The translations under genes were made by a program, and so were the position numbers. DNA of 64,000 nucleotides from Tigriopus japonicus (lineage: Eukaryota; Arthropoda; Copepoda; Harpacticoida; Harpacticidae): NCBI GenBank assembly GCA_010645155.1, contig CM021322.1, positions 3,305,281 to 3,369,280 on the forward strand. The letters run 5' to 3'. Within the stretch, counting starts at the first letter, position 1. Every line of letters starts with the position of its first letter. Below are positions 40,976 to 54,200 of the stretch, one piece after another. The notes below the pieces were generated by a model, which made no database searches, was not told the origin of the DNA, and worked only from the letters and a program-made list of their open reading frames with translations.

Positions 40976-41968
40976 TAGGGATGCAGATTTCAAAGAACTA
41001 CGCCACATTTTCTTGGAGTTCGAGATCAAACTTGAAGGGTTTGCCGGAAACGAAGGCCTGATAAAGATATGCACTCGAGAAGCGACTCTTTTTTGACACG
41101 TTATCAAAAAATTGATGAAACTACTGCGTTTTGAGAACATTAAGTTCCTACGCAAAAGGGCTTTTCGTCAAGATTCAACCCGATTTGTCGACGATCTCAT
41201 CGGCGCCATTCAGATGAGTCATAACATGAGTCACAAACTCGAGTAGAACAAATTGTTCGAACAAATTACAGATTGATAATTTCATAAACAATCGGAAAAG
41301 GGCACTTTCTTCCTCTTGATGACGAGACATGATAGCATCATCCATCGTCTAGCAACTTCACAAGAATACACCTTTAACAACGAGTACCGAGATGAACCTG
41401 TTAAGTTGAAAATTGATCCCTCCCTCAAATCCATGGAGTCGCCGAAAAGAACCGGATCGAAACCAGAGCGACCAACGCACAGGGTGAAAAAAAAACCTAT
41501 TCATTTGTTATGGATTTCAGGCCAATAAGGTTTTATGCCCAAAAACATGTTTTTTGCTATTTGCTAGCTTTTAAAGCTTTTTTGCCATTTTTGGGCAAAT
41601 ACATACAAAATTTCTTTGTTTTTTTTGGGCCATTCAATGCAAAAAATGTCTTTTGGGGGAATAATAGGAATAACATTTTTTGCCTAAAATGTTTTGCTTA
41701 AGAGATATATTGATTATTCAATGAAGTAAACATATTTCCTTTTCAATGTTCATTCACTTTCATTTCACTTTATTGTTGATGAAACATCATAATGTTCATT
41801 TTCCAAATTTATTGGCCAGTTTTGCTATAATTTGGTAAATTTTCATGCCTACTTGCCATTTTATTTGCCATATCTTGTTTTATATGCATTTTTTGCCATT
41901 TTGAACGCGTTTTTTGCCATTTTTGGGCCTAAAAGGCATGTTTTATTTGCCAGAAATCTGCACCCCTA
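40976..41968. mobile_element. Possible non-autonomous DNA transposon with 16-bp terminal inverted repeats
   Basis: The left end is TAGGGATGCAGATTTC (40976-40991). The right end, inverted, is TAGGGGTGCAGATTTC (41953-41968), 15 of 16 matching. The right half (about 41520-41965) is AT-rich and repeats the word TTTTTTGCCATTTT at least four times, with GGGC flanks in some copies. The flanking 8-mers (attttcta and gttgttga) do not match, so no target duplication is visible and the left boundary may be coincidental. No transposase frame is seen. Confidence 0.4.
41520..41965. repeat. AT-rich block with repeated TTTTTGCCATTTT words
   Basis: Related words occur near 41579, 41850, 41887 and 41910, several followed by TGGGC. 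This part is clearly repetitive even if the larger element proposed at 40976-41968 is wrong. Confidence 0.6.
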
Positions 41969-44505
41969 GTTGTTGAATCGGTTTGGTAATTACATTGAAA
42001 ACAATTTAAAATCCACATATTTCAGATGCTATTACATCTTAGTTTGCTCCTTTTCTACCACCGTTGATCCCGACCAATTAGCAAAGTGAAGCACCCTGTA
42101 ATGGGATCAGTAATGTCGATGGAGACAGGAGCGACGAAGGTACACGGTCATCTAGAGGACTAAATGATTGAAGACAACAAATACTCCACGTACCGTTAAT
42201 ATCCTCTACAGTTAGTCCAGTGAGTTTGTTTTTTACCTAGATAACCATAAAAACGTTTTAACTTCTAAATCGGAAGAATTCTTGAGGATGTAATCTATTG
42301 CCAAACTGCTTTTGCACTCAAATATCCATAACAAGGATCAATCAGTGTCGATACTTTGTCCCGTAGAGAACTCTAGTTTCATTGATGATGTTATTGCCTT
42401 GCCTCTTGACTAGGATAGTTATCGTGAGGTGAGTTGTGTCCAGATGGTCAAAAATGGTTAATCCAAATGTAATGATTTCTCATCTCGGGTTGCTCACCAC
42501 CCATCGACCACAACAAGTCATAACCATTGCTGGTGAAAGTACCAGTAGTGGTCCTCGTGGTGATAGATTGGAGCCAATTATTGTTGACGAGGTAAAATTG
42601 AACCCTCAGTCTCATCATCGATCTTGGCATACAAATTAGGACGGTCAAGTTTGAATTTGTGGATATTGAATTTGTGGATGACGTCATCATGGGGTGTTTT
42701 AGCAAGTCTTGGCACGAATATAGTTGGTCGTTTTCCGCGAATCAGAGGGATGGCATGTTGGCCATTGGTTTGGTCTTTCAAAAAATGCCTTCTAATTTGA
42801 AACGAGTCCGAGGTCTTGTCGAGACAGAATTCCGGGAATGGAGAATGAAAACGTGCATTGAACGTGTTTAAAGATCCCGAATGATCTTGTCACCTCCATC
42901 TTCAGATTACTGGAAACATGTTGAAACAAAACGCGAACCAGGGTCATCTCATAAATGAAGACTTTTTCAAAGCCATCTCAAAATGGGGGATGATGCACTC
43001 CACAGGAAATCATCTCCCGAAAATTGAGGTGCTGTTTTGGCCACTCATCATGAGGTAATCTAACAAACTGTCAAATAATCCTGGATGATCCTGCTTAAAC
43101 GACCTCTTGGTCATGGGAACAAAAAACGTTCAAAAAGAGCATCCATCCTTTATGCAAGAACCCTTTTAGTGGGGGTATAGAATGGTTGAAAGCCGAGCAA
43201 TTTCGACTTCCAAAAAAAGAAGAGATAAACAGGTACGGCCGCCATATCCCGACCAACAAGATTTACGAGCCAAAAGTGGGTGTTTTGGCCAAGTCCAAAT
43301 CCCATTTGACTGCCATTACTTGGCCACTTTTGCAAACGCGTACAAACAGTAATCTTTCTTGTATCCTCATTGTATTTACCCTTGATTAAAACAAAACTTG
43401 TTAAACACGTTGATTTAATGCGTAATGGTGAGTGTGTTTGTAGAGGTACTTCTTCTTGGAGCATGTCGTGTGTCATCACTCAAAAGTGAGCTCCAATTTC
43501 CAAATGAGTGATGGACGTTTCTCGTCCCCTTTCGTTGCTCCAAAATCGGGAACCTACTTTCAAACAGGGCGGAGATTCCTCATCTCTTGAGACAATTTTC
43601 CAAAAACAGTAATTGATCTCGAGAAGCCGCAATCCGACCTTGAGGTGACAGGTCTGAACTCGTCTTCAATTTGTTCTTATTTCCTGAATTTTTACCATGT
43701 ACCGTCACGATATTGCATGGAAAATTGGCGGATTGTTACTCATCGATTTCTGGCTTCAATATGAACGAGTCTTCAAACATGTTTGAACAAACTGAACGAC
43801 CTATTTTAGAAGGATAACATTTTAGAAATTGAGAGCAACGGGTTGAATTGCTTATAAACTCTTCCATTATAATAGAACCCTGGTCAACACGTAATTAAAT
43901 TTGGTGGACCTTGACCCAAAAGCAGTTACTGACCCCTGCTTTATAAGGACTCATGGCCAATTCTACGTTGTTATTGTTATAACGACAACAAGCAAAACTG
44001 TGATAATATTTGCAGGCAGTAAAAGAGATATTACGTATCAAGCGATGAGGGCATGCAACAATTGATTTTTCAAGCATCTCTTTTATAAATACGCAGTTTC
44101 ACTTAAATTGTCTGTACTTTGTTAAATCACAAGTATTTCCTTCCTCCTCCAAATTGGTTCGGGGGAAATGAATAAACGTGTAAAAATGTGTTTTTGGGTG
44201 AGGGATGAACGAATACAAGCATAATCAAGAATTGGATCTGAAAGAGCCTTCAAAATGGTTAAAATTCTTAAATTACGTAAATAACACGCACGAAATGTAG
44301 GTATTCCACATTATTATTATTTGCAATAGGCTGTTGATTTCAGTTAAGCCCTTTTAAGGCAGAAACTTTCGGTTTTGGCAAACAATCCTTTCAGTTCTTA
44401 TCGAAATTTTGGCTTTTCTTAAAATGTTGAAACAGAATATGGTCACTTCACGTTTCACGTCACGTTTGATTATGACGCAAGTCTGATAAGTACAATATGA
44501 TGATT
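41969..44505. other. Non-coding region
   Basis: No supported gene. Near 44375-44425 there are degenerate words (CTTTCGGTTTTGG, CTTTCAGTTCTTATCG) that could be a decayed cousin of the element immediately to the right. Confidence 0.45.
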
Positions 44506-44513
44506 GTATTTAA

Positions 44514-44852
44514 TAGTGATGGACCGAAAGGGCTCATAACCGAAACCGAAAGTTTCGGCCGAAAGAGGGCTTAACCGTAACCGAAACCGAAACCGAAAGC
44601 AGCTGATTACAAAATTGTTCAAATGCAAAATCTGCCTTAAAAATTAGAATGCTCATATGTTCGATGTTGGGTAGTCGCAAATTTTGAAAAATCGGAAAAC
44701 TTAAATTTCAGAGGTTTTTGGACCAATTTTTTTTGATTTTGTTGTCAAACTCCATTTTACATAGTGCTTGTCTGCTTTCGGTTTCGGTAGGCATAACCGA
44801 AACCGAAACCGAAACCGAAATTTCGGCCGAAAGCACTTTCGGTCCATCACTA
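44514..44852 (+). mobile_element. Copy A of a hAT-like MITE with ACCGAA arrays
   Basis: The two ends are perfect inverted repeats of 17 bp (TAGTGATGGACCGAAAG at 44514-44530 and its complement at 44836-44852). The flanking 8-mers gtatttaa and gtatcaaa match at six of eight positions, as expected for a decayed 8-bp target duplication of the hAT superfamily; the T-A-G-T-G start also fits hAT ends. Inside each end lies the palindrome TTTCGGCCGAAA (44553-44564 and 44821-44832) and tandem ACCGAA hexamers (about 44538-44600 and 44795-44820). At 339 bp there is no room for a transposase, so mobility would depend on an element elsewhere. Copy B in gene 1 is its inverted relative. Confidence 0.85.
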
Positions 44853-47800
44853 GTATCAAATCATACAACAATGGTAAAAATTAATTGTTTTTTTGCGCTT
44901 GTGATAAGCAATGCCATCAAGTTCGTACAAGACTTGTTGGCAATGCAACAAAGCCCTTTCAACCGCCATAAAATGATGCTCTTTTACTTTTCTTATCAAA
45001 ACCCAAATCTCGGCAAAAATTAGTTGTAAAATTGGCCATCACTGCAAATTATTTAAACCCCGTTTGAGACGATCACTTTTGAACAAGTGGCAAAGTAAAG
45101 TAGTCTCTGAGAGACATCAGGGTCCGATTTTCGATCCAAGGCATCTCTTCTCGTTTGACAGAGCTTGATCGATGGGGCTCGAACCGCTCATCCTCCTCAA
45201 GAGATGATAGAAATGAGATCTTGTGTCAAAACGTTAAAAATAGCCCGTCTTTTCAAGCGAGAGCCACGATGATCGAGGGGTGGATAATCTATCAACAATG
45301 AGCAAAGGGTTAATCATCATTTTGAGCTCTTGACGAACTCTGCTCACCTCATTTCACTTGACTGTCTTCTACTAACGAAAGTAAACAAGTCTCAAGACTT
45401 GGCGTAATTCGAGACACTTTCCGAGTCGACCCTTGCTTTTCGGGGTCTCGGGGTCTCGTTCTCGAGATGTCTTTGGGTAAAGTGTGGCACAAATTCGAAG
45501 GGGATGATTGGCACATGTCTGAATTGTTTTAAGTAACACTATATATAGGCCAAATGTTTGCTCCAATATCAGGGATATGATGTTTAAACTTGTACAATCA
45601 TAAAAAATACAAGTGGCAATGACATCAATACAATATTCAGGGTTAGTGTGGGTCGGAACCCCAATATTTAGTGGAGATATACAAAGAATAATCCCAAATA
45701 GTCCGACCCCTCAGCCATTGCTTTTATCTACCTGAAAGCATCGGAGGATAATCCTTGACACAAGGCAAAACATGAAGATCCTTTGTGGAACCTTCTAATC
45801 ATGAGCTTGCTTTTTTGACCGCGCACGTGCAAAAACCGCGTTAGCCGTGCTATTAGCAGATTTGCCAACCCAAATTTATGAACATACTTATGTATCTAAA
45901 TAATGGAATCCGTCGTTCCTGCAGATGCAGGTTTCCGACGAGATCTGCAGAAAACCAAAAACTAATTTTCCACTAGATAACTAACAATAGGATGAGCACC
46001 ATATGAGGAATGGAGGAGGCCAAACCAAAATTGGTGCTTTCCATTCCACTCAAAAACGGATCGGACTCGGAAGTATGTATTTCACGAGAGTGTAATTTGA
46101 ATCCAAACCACAATCCAAAGTGACCATTTGTTCGAATTGTGAGACAAAACGGGTTCATGGATGTGCCACATATCCATCCATCAGAGCCTCGGAGATCCTC
46201 CTCATCATCTCCTTGTTATCGCTCACCGCTCCAATTAAGCGGGTTGATTGATATGAATACACGGAACTTGGCTCATCTGCCACTCCAAATGGCGCTCTTC
46301 AAGGTGAGCTATTACAACCTATTACACACAGAACTGCACCTGTACTCGGTTAAGTAGTGAAAAGGGACCACCATTTAATTCATTTACTGAACCGCATTCG
46401 GCTCGTAATGAGGAAGGAATCTTGATTTCGAGTTTGAATGCGTTTGCGCTTGGTTGGTCCTGTCAACAAGCTGTCAAGAGGGGATGGTTGATATAGCTCA
46501 TGAATTCTGTGGAACACTCTCTCTTCAAAGGGCCTGTGTGTTCCAATGGCATTTGCAATTTGGTGAATGCTGATCCATCCTGGAACAACAACTGTTACGT
46601 TGATGACGACGGGATGACCAAACTTGCGGTGGTTCCAATTTGATTAACACCGAGCCACAGACACACATTCAAAAGGGCATTTGTAATCGGAGATCCACAT
46701 ATTGGATTTCTACATTTGACCTGGACCTACATAGAGGATGTACAAATGAGTGTTGTCTTTGTCCTTTACTTTGAGGAATCTGGGAATCTAGAGATTCAAG
46801 GCTTGGCATCTGTTCAGCAAACATGAGCAATAACTATCCACTTATTGGGGTGATATTTCCAGATATCAGGAGAAAGAGACCGTGATTGTTAGGGCTAGTA
46901 TTACTATTTCTACTTATGTCATCCCTGAATGGACTCAATAGTCCATGACACTCACATAAAGAATGGGAAGATGCTGGAAAACGGGAAAAGGATTGACTGA
47001 CACTTCTTTGAGGATCCATCCACAAAGGATCACATATGTTGAGTAACAACAATAAATTTGCATTTGCTCTGATTGGGTTGGGCTGGATTGTACCCGGAAA
47101 TGACACTATTTAAAACGAGAACAGATGGAGAAAAGGGAGCGAGATGCCAAGATCTTCAAAGGATCTCTGCTCTGTTTGCTTTGGAACGAATTTGAAATGG
47201 CCCCAAATTTGTCGACCACTCCAAAATCGCGATGCATTCGCGATAATGGATTAGCATTCGACAACGAGTTCATCTGGAGAGAATTGGGGTCGTTTACAAA
47301 TTCAAAAGCCCAGCTGGACTTTGAATTCGAATAATGTCCTGGATTGGTTTCCAATTTATGGAACATGCAACTCACCCTGTGCTAAAATTCAACAAGAGAC
47401 CAATAGATCATGTTAAAAATGCGTTATTTATGGGATTCCAATTCAAGTAGACTTTAGAAGAAGAACAAACCGATTGGACGCTTGGTTCCATAATGATCCG
47501 TTCTCCTCCAAAAATCCCGTCAAGTGCAAGTGTCAACATTCAATTTCACGTCCAGCCAAGCATGTTCAATTATTTGTCCCCTCCAACAATTTTTTTGACA
47601 AATGGAAGAAATGAAAAATTCATAATTTGATGAGCAAGACAGAAGAAAAATCGGAGATGGAAGGGAGAGAGAGAAATGGTTTTGATCCAAAAGAAGCGTT
47701 CCAAAAATGGGACGACCATGCCGGGAAGTGTTTCCTTGAGTGCCTTTGCATGCTTCAGTTGAGGATTAAGAACTAATCTACCGATATTCTAGTCACCAGT

Positions 47801-48272
47801 TAGACCTATGGGCTTTCTTGTAGTAAAGAAATGCATCAAATTTAGTGCTCGCGAGTATTCGAACGCTTCAGATCGGACATATGTTGCCAAAGTTAAATTC
47901 TTGATTGACATCAGACGATTATCAAAAAGTGCACGAGATGAAAATGATGTGGAGTAAATACAATAAAGATCCAACAATACGAAAGAGAAGAAGGAGAGGG
48001 GAGCGAGATCGAGGGCAACCATCATCATCCATCTCTGTAGACTCTTTAGTGTATGTACTGCTTTTCAGTGTAAGTAAAGAGCAGGTGGATTGATATCAAG
48101 CGCTCTGAAAGATCATCATTGTTTGCCCTTGTGCTAAAAAAATTGAAATTCAGCCCTCCTGTTTGTTCGAGATGAAATTGGTGGCTCCCCCAAGTAGAGC
48201 AAACACACACAAGCTCAAGTACTCAATCGACCATTGAGTATTCGTGAAGGAAAAAAAGGTGACAAACTTAAA
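44853..48272. other. Non-coding region
   Basis: No supported gene. An imperfect hairpin at 45911-45940 (outer CGTCG/CGACG, inner CCTGC/GCAGG) is the only local structure I noticed. Confidence 0.5.
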
Positions 48273-51200
48273 CACGTGGTCCATACAGATATCTAGATCC
48301 GGATTTTGTGACAAATTGATTGATTCTACTTATTGCCAAGTAAGCAATGTAAAGATCTCCAAAATCGTGCCAAATTTGTTTATCCAAGATTAACTCAATA
48401 ATAAGTAAAATGTAATAAGGTTCAAATTTATGTTGAGGGACCCTTCAACGTCATCCTTAGACTTATGATCATGTCCAGAAATTAAGTAGCCTGTCATGAC
48501 TAGCTCGTTTGTGCGATCCATAGCGAACATGGACAAAAAGTTATTAATTTCCGGATTCAATGATGACCCGTGCTTGTGCTAAATTCAAGGCCACGCGGAT
48601 AAAAATGCTCTCTTTGTTCCTGAAGAAACAAGGGGGAGATGCCCCTTTTTTGTGAAAGCAGGTGGAAAATGGATGATTCGCAAATTGATGCAAACTCATG
48701 CTCCAGCCATTACCTTTCTGATCCTCCTCCTCTGACCGTTCATTGCCCAAGTTTCAAATCTCCCGCTCTCAAGACGCTCCTGACTCTCAAAAGAGAAGGG
48801 TGCTTTCGGGGCAGTAACTCAAAAATTTGAACAATGCAAATTATCAGATTAGGATGAGTAGTCATTATCAACCACGTGAGTGAGGCAGAACATCCCCCAT
48901 TACAGCACAATAACATATGTCAGTTTCTCTTGGTCTCGTCTGGACAGGTGCCATTGGCTGTTCGCCTAGAGGGTGGCTTTTTTTCGCCATTGCCCTGGAA
49001 TCATCGCTGAAATGCCGCGAGTCTGATGGAGAGAGAGAAGGTGGTGGCACGCGATGCATATCAAACATGGATCAAAAGTGGACATTTGCTCTTCAATTAA
49101 CTTGGAGAGGGATCATCATAGTTGTGGTGATGATCCCCAAGCCCTGTGGAACCACGTGGATGGACTCGCTCGTTTGATGACCATCTTGTCCGAATATATT
49201 CCGAGGTACGGTGTAGGATCATATGGTCAATATGGGATATCTAGATCGCATTTTCCGAGTGATCTAGGTAAACAATAGTGACATAGGATACCCTATGAGG
49301 GATGGAGAGCATTCAATATCCGTTGAAGCACCTTATGTGTGTGTATGTGAGAGGGGGTTGATGCTGATTGATGGCTATCTTTCAGGAGGATAATCAGGTG
49401 CATTAAATCATTTCTCCATGTATACCGTGCTCCCAACGGACAATGAAGAGGACCTAACCCAAATTGGCTTTCATCATCCACTTTGAACAACCCTTTCAGA
49501 CCATTCATCTCGTTCATCACCCTGATATAATTCCATTCACGTGGATGATTTGAACCAAAGATGAAGCTCCTCTCGAATTCCGTCCATCTTTCACTACACG
49601 TTATCGTCTCAATCGATATTGAAAATCAAGCTTGAAATTGTGGAATTTACCCCACATAATTGCGGGGACTAAGTTTGGTTTGAGCACGCCCCTCTAAAAA
49701 ATAGTTGCGTACAATTTATTATCCACCTTGGTCACGCTTGGATGTCTGTTTCTGTTTCAAGAACGAGGCGTGCTTCAGGAAACCTCAAGTATGTTTAAGT
49801 AGCACACAAAAGATGTGTCCTGCCCGTTTTTGATGAATCTTCAAGATATTGTTGGCATTTTCAAGCCACTACATTCCAAGTCCTCCCCTTTCATTCGAAA
49901 CTGTTCAAATGTTATCCAAATTTCTTAAGTTGTTGGGAGGTTTGAAGTGGAACAGGTGCTGTTTGGCCTGTTACGTCAAATTCAACTGGACTCAACTTGT
50001 GACAAAAGATGGGGAGAGCCCGAGAAAGAATGGATGTGGGAGGTACCGCTTGTCAAAGTCTGCTTTACATGCTTCAACAATTTCCTGTCCATCCCCTTGT
50101 GTTTGATTCAGGAAGGACGACACACTGTCAAAGGAACCAGTTGCGTATTTGGCGCTATTTTTTGTTGAAAGACAAGAATGCCAAATTTTTCGCCTTCTCA
50201 GTTAAGGGTCGCATTCATAAATCTGGAAGGACCAAGCACATATTTTTGGAGTTTGCTTTAACTTTGATGTTGATAGCACTTTAGAGCTTTGGAATAATCG
50301 ATTGAAAAGTTAAAAATGTCTCGTTGACGAGATGATTTTGGTCATTTCCCCTCGTAAAAATGCTCCGGAATGTCTGGGATGTTAAAACCTTTTTAAGCAA
50401 TCGAGCGAGAGCTTTGGAGCATTGTGAACAACGGTAATGGACTCAAATTAGACGATTTGAAAATTAATAGACCTTCCAGATCATCATCATTATCCTTGAT
50501 CACCTCCTTCTCCTTGTTCAAGGAGGGATAGGTCGAGCATTGCTCTCTCAAGACAGGAAATTGATCAATAATTGATAGCAAATCTCCGAAACTCGTCGCA
50601 TTGGCCATCTGTTCATCCACAAATCAAAGCTTCACATCCATGTGAGAACACTGGCATCGAATTGGCTTTCTTCAATATTGTTACTTTGGCACTAATACTA
50701 GCCGAGTAATGTATCTTGTGTGTGGCACCCCCAAGTTCGGAGACTGCTCGGATTACTATTGGGTTTGTTCACGTCGAAATCAAATTATGAGTATGATTTG
50801 GATATGCAAAAAGCGGATTTGCCTCGTAAATTTGAACGAGTCCCCTCGACTTTGGAAAGCCACAAGAGCGTCAAACGTACACCCTTTAATAGGGACCACT
50901 ACATATCTGGACTTTGACGAGGGTTTCAATTCCCTTACCTTATATGGCACAATATCCCGCCAAGCCTATTGTGGTCCTCTTTTTGGAACGCTTTAGATTG
51001 GCACAGTGCCTGATCCCTCTTAAAGTGGGATCACATCTCAGTCCCCTTTTGAAGGAAGGTGGTTCCACGTTCCAAGTTCCATCCTCTTCCTGTCATTGTG
51101 CTTTTGAATTGGCTTCCGAGCACTTCAGCCCTTTTAGTGAAATATCGGTACTTGTCGTAACTCATGCTTTTTCTCAAAGACTTTTATTAATGCAAATCTT

Positions 51201-54200
51201 ACTGAGAACCCGGATTCTGGTGACGTTTCGCCAAACAAAAATAGCTTTCAATTCGCAGTAGCAGGGAGTTATTGGTGTTGTGAAGCATCAACTCAAGTAC
51301 TGAAATTGACGAGCATTTGGAGACAATATTCAATTCTCAAGAGGGAAACTAGGAATTCTCTCAGGCTGAGCTCAAACAATTTCTGTTGTGGTACTCGGAG
51401 GCTTCGAAGGAGTGCGTAAGTGAACGCTTAAAACCCGCCTTTCATCATAAATTCATATGCAAATATTTCCAAAAGGCTCAGGAGCAACCCCGCGAACCCG
51501 AGAAAGTATGCAAACAAACTCAGTTTTTCTTTCCTACTGCTCATCCCTGGGAATACATGGCAACTAAATAGTTACATTCAGTTTAATATATCCTGTCGTA
51601 AATTCCATGCCAAGATTGCTTTCCCATCCCCATCTCGAGCATTAAGGATCCATGGCCGAACTTCTATAGTTCCATACACGGACATCATTCAAAGCCTTTG
51701 ATGCATGAGAATATCCGAGGCGACGTCCAGGTTGTCTCCTGAGATTTGATGGATTAGATGTTCATTCAGATTTTTTGCCAAGCCTGGTCTATTGTTCCGA
51801 TGACAGGAGAAGTCAAGATGAAGCCGCATAAAAAAGTTGGAGTAATTTGTTATTGCACGGAACCACGCTCACGTGAAATATTCGGATTAATGGATCCTCG
51901 ACGAACTCTATTTCTACGTAACTGGGTTCCTTTGGTAATAACATCACGTACTCGAGGGTGCCCATTGTACGAAGACATTCAAACAATTTGTTTCCCCTAA
52001 TTTGGCTTTTCTAATCAAGATTGTTCTGGCTCCAGCGTAAGATGTGTGTGTTTGGGCTTCCCCAATATTTGTCCTGAAATGGGGAACGAACGATGGAAGA
52101 CGCACTACTCACTTGCCCTTATCCGATGGAGGGTCGTTATCATTATCGTTTCTAATTGTTTCAAGTCTGTCCAATTTTGGTTGCTCGTGTCTGTGGGCGC
52201 TGCCTGGACATTTACAAATAGCCATTGTCAAGAGCCAAGCTGCACTTGTCAGCTTCAACCTCCTCTAACAACTAACCGTGCACTATGTACAGTAGCTAAC
52301 CCTGGCTTCTACATACATAGATATGCCATCGAGGCTTTCTAACCATACCACACAATGTCTGGTTCACTGAGAAAAATAGAATTTATCTTCAAACTCCATT
52401 TGCCGTCTTGAGGTAATGGGGTCCAGATTAAAACCGGTGCTTTTTGTTGTGGTTCAGGGTGACTAATTAGTTTGGATTTGTGCACAAGCTAGGTGACATA
52501 TTTGAAATTTGAGCTTTTCCCAGTGTGTCATTGTTGAATAACAAAATTGTCCTTGCTCGTATCGTGTCACTTGAGCATGGAGTCAAAAAAATGACACGAA
52601 TATGGAACCGCTCATATTCACGGAGGTCATGTCACATCTGATCAAGAGCGCAGATATGAAAAGGATGTAGAGCCCAAGTCCTCATTAGAATTCTTTGAGG
52701 AGTGTTAAGATGTCCATTTTGCGGTGGTCTCTCGTCAAAGTGCGCCCAAACGATTGGACATGGGCTCGCTTATCCTCGGAAACCACTTCCTCTTCATTAG
52801 ATGTTGGTTCGTTTTGAGTGGGTTTCGAACATCTCGACCAGTTTCACGGGATCTATTCTTGCTTAAGCCCCTCATTCCTGGAAGGTATTGTTAATTTTTG
52901 ACAAATTTGGCGTGGCCTGTCTACTGATGGAGAGATTTATTTCAATGAAGCTAATTGGTTGAAAAGAAGTTCATTTTTGAGTTCGGAGAGAGGGAGATAA
53001 ATGATGCGGTGAGTGAAAAGACCAGCCACTCCAATTATTCGCGTAATGAGTCACTTCGACCTGAAAAGACGGAGATTAATCAAACCATTCAGGTTGACCG
53101 TCGAACAATCGAACATGGTTGGTTTGGTGGTCTGCAGGCGGTGCTAAAGATCGTAGACATATTGTCGTCGACCAGGTTAGTGATTTTGAAACCCAGTAAA
53201 TCGGGAGACTTCGCGTCGGATCCAGTTTCCGCATGCGACTTCGCAGACCTCACGTGATATTATGCTAAATAAGAGGAACTCGAAATACTTCCAATTCTCA
53301 ACTTCCAACCCCTCTCTCTTCTTGGCCGTTTTTCTCCCCTTCTTCGATTGTGCACCCTTTTCACCTCAGGTTCTCAATTTTCTCCTTGTTCAATTTGAAC
53401 AGTGACAAAATAGGCTCAATTTCCAATTCACCCTTTTCACCCAATTTCACGTGAGGACACTGTAAAGATTACCATGACACTACCAATACGACCATCAACC
53501 GATACAGACATGTAGTTCAAAGGAACATCGGGTTTCTATGGTTTCAAAAGTGACCGTAGGAACTGATATACTGATAAGAACACCAGTTTGTGGTAATTTA
53601 TGTCAGTGCTTTCAGATTGACGTTGGAAGTCAATCTCCTCACGTGTCGTGTCATCTTGACTTATTGACTCAAATATGCAAAGGCAATTCTTGAAGCAATC
53701 CATATGGATGTTTATTTTTGCTTCCAACCTTAAATGCTCCCTTGATGATGATGAAGACGACGTTGACGACGACGATGATTGTCATTTAAATATTCCCCAT
53801 TTCAAGTTTCCTCATTTTCAAAACAATGGCACTAAAAAGTGTTGGGACGCGCGAATCAATTTCTCTATGTTTTGACATGAAGTCCTTAAAAGTAGAAGGT
53901 CCAAAAGCCAAATCCCGTGATCAACCCCATCTCAGAAATGAATTCTAATACATAGTTCACAATAGCAGTAAAACTAAATAAGGGAAACCGAATCTCGGTA
54001 AACTTATGGAACTTATTCAACAGATGGCCACATAACGAGACATGCAAAAGTAGGCCAATTCAATCGCCCTCCTTCTTGTTGACTCCCCCTTCCTTCTGAA
54101 AGATCTTGTTCTGGGTAAGGAGGATGTAAATCCAACCTAACCCGAGCTCCTTCAGCTCCCAACGAGAGGGTCATATCAGTTTCCAAATCATTTGTAAAAC

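Noticed and set aside
44718..45023. Frame encoding a Thr-Glu repeat peptide
   Set aside because: The repeat is the translation of the ACCGAA array of the MITE.
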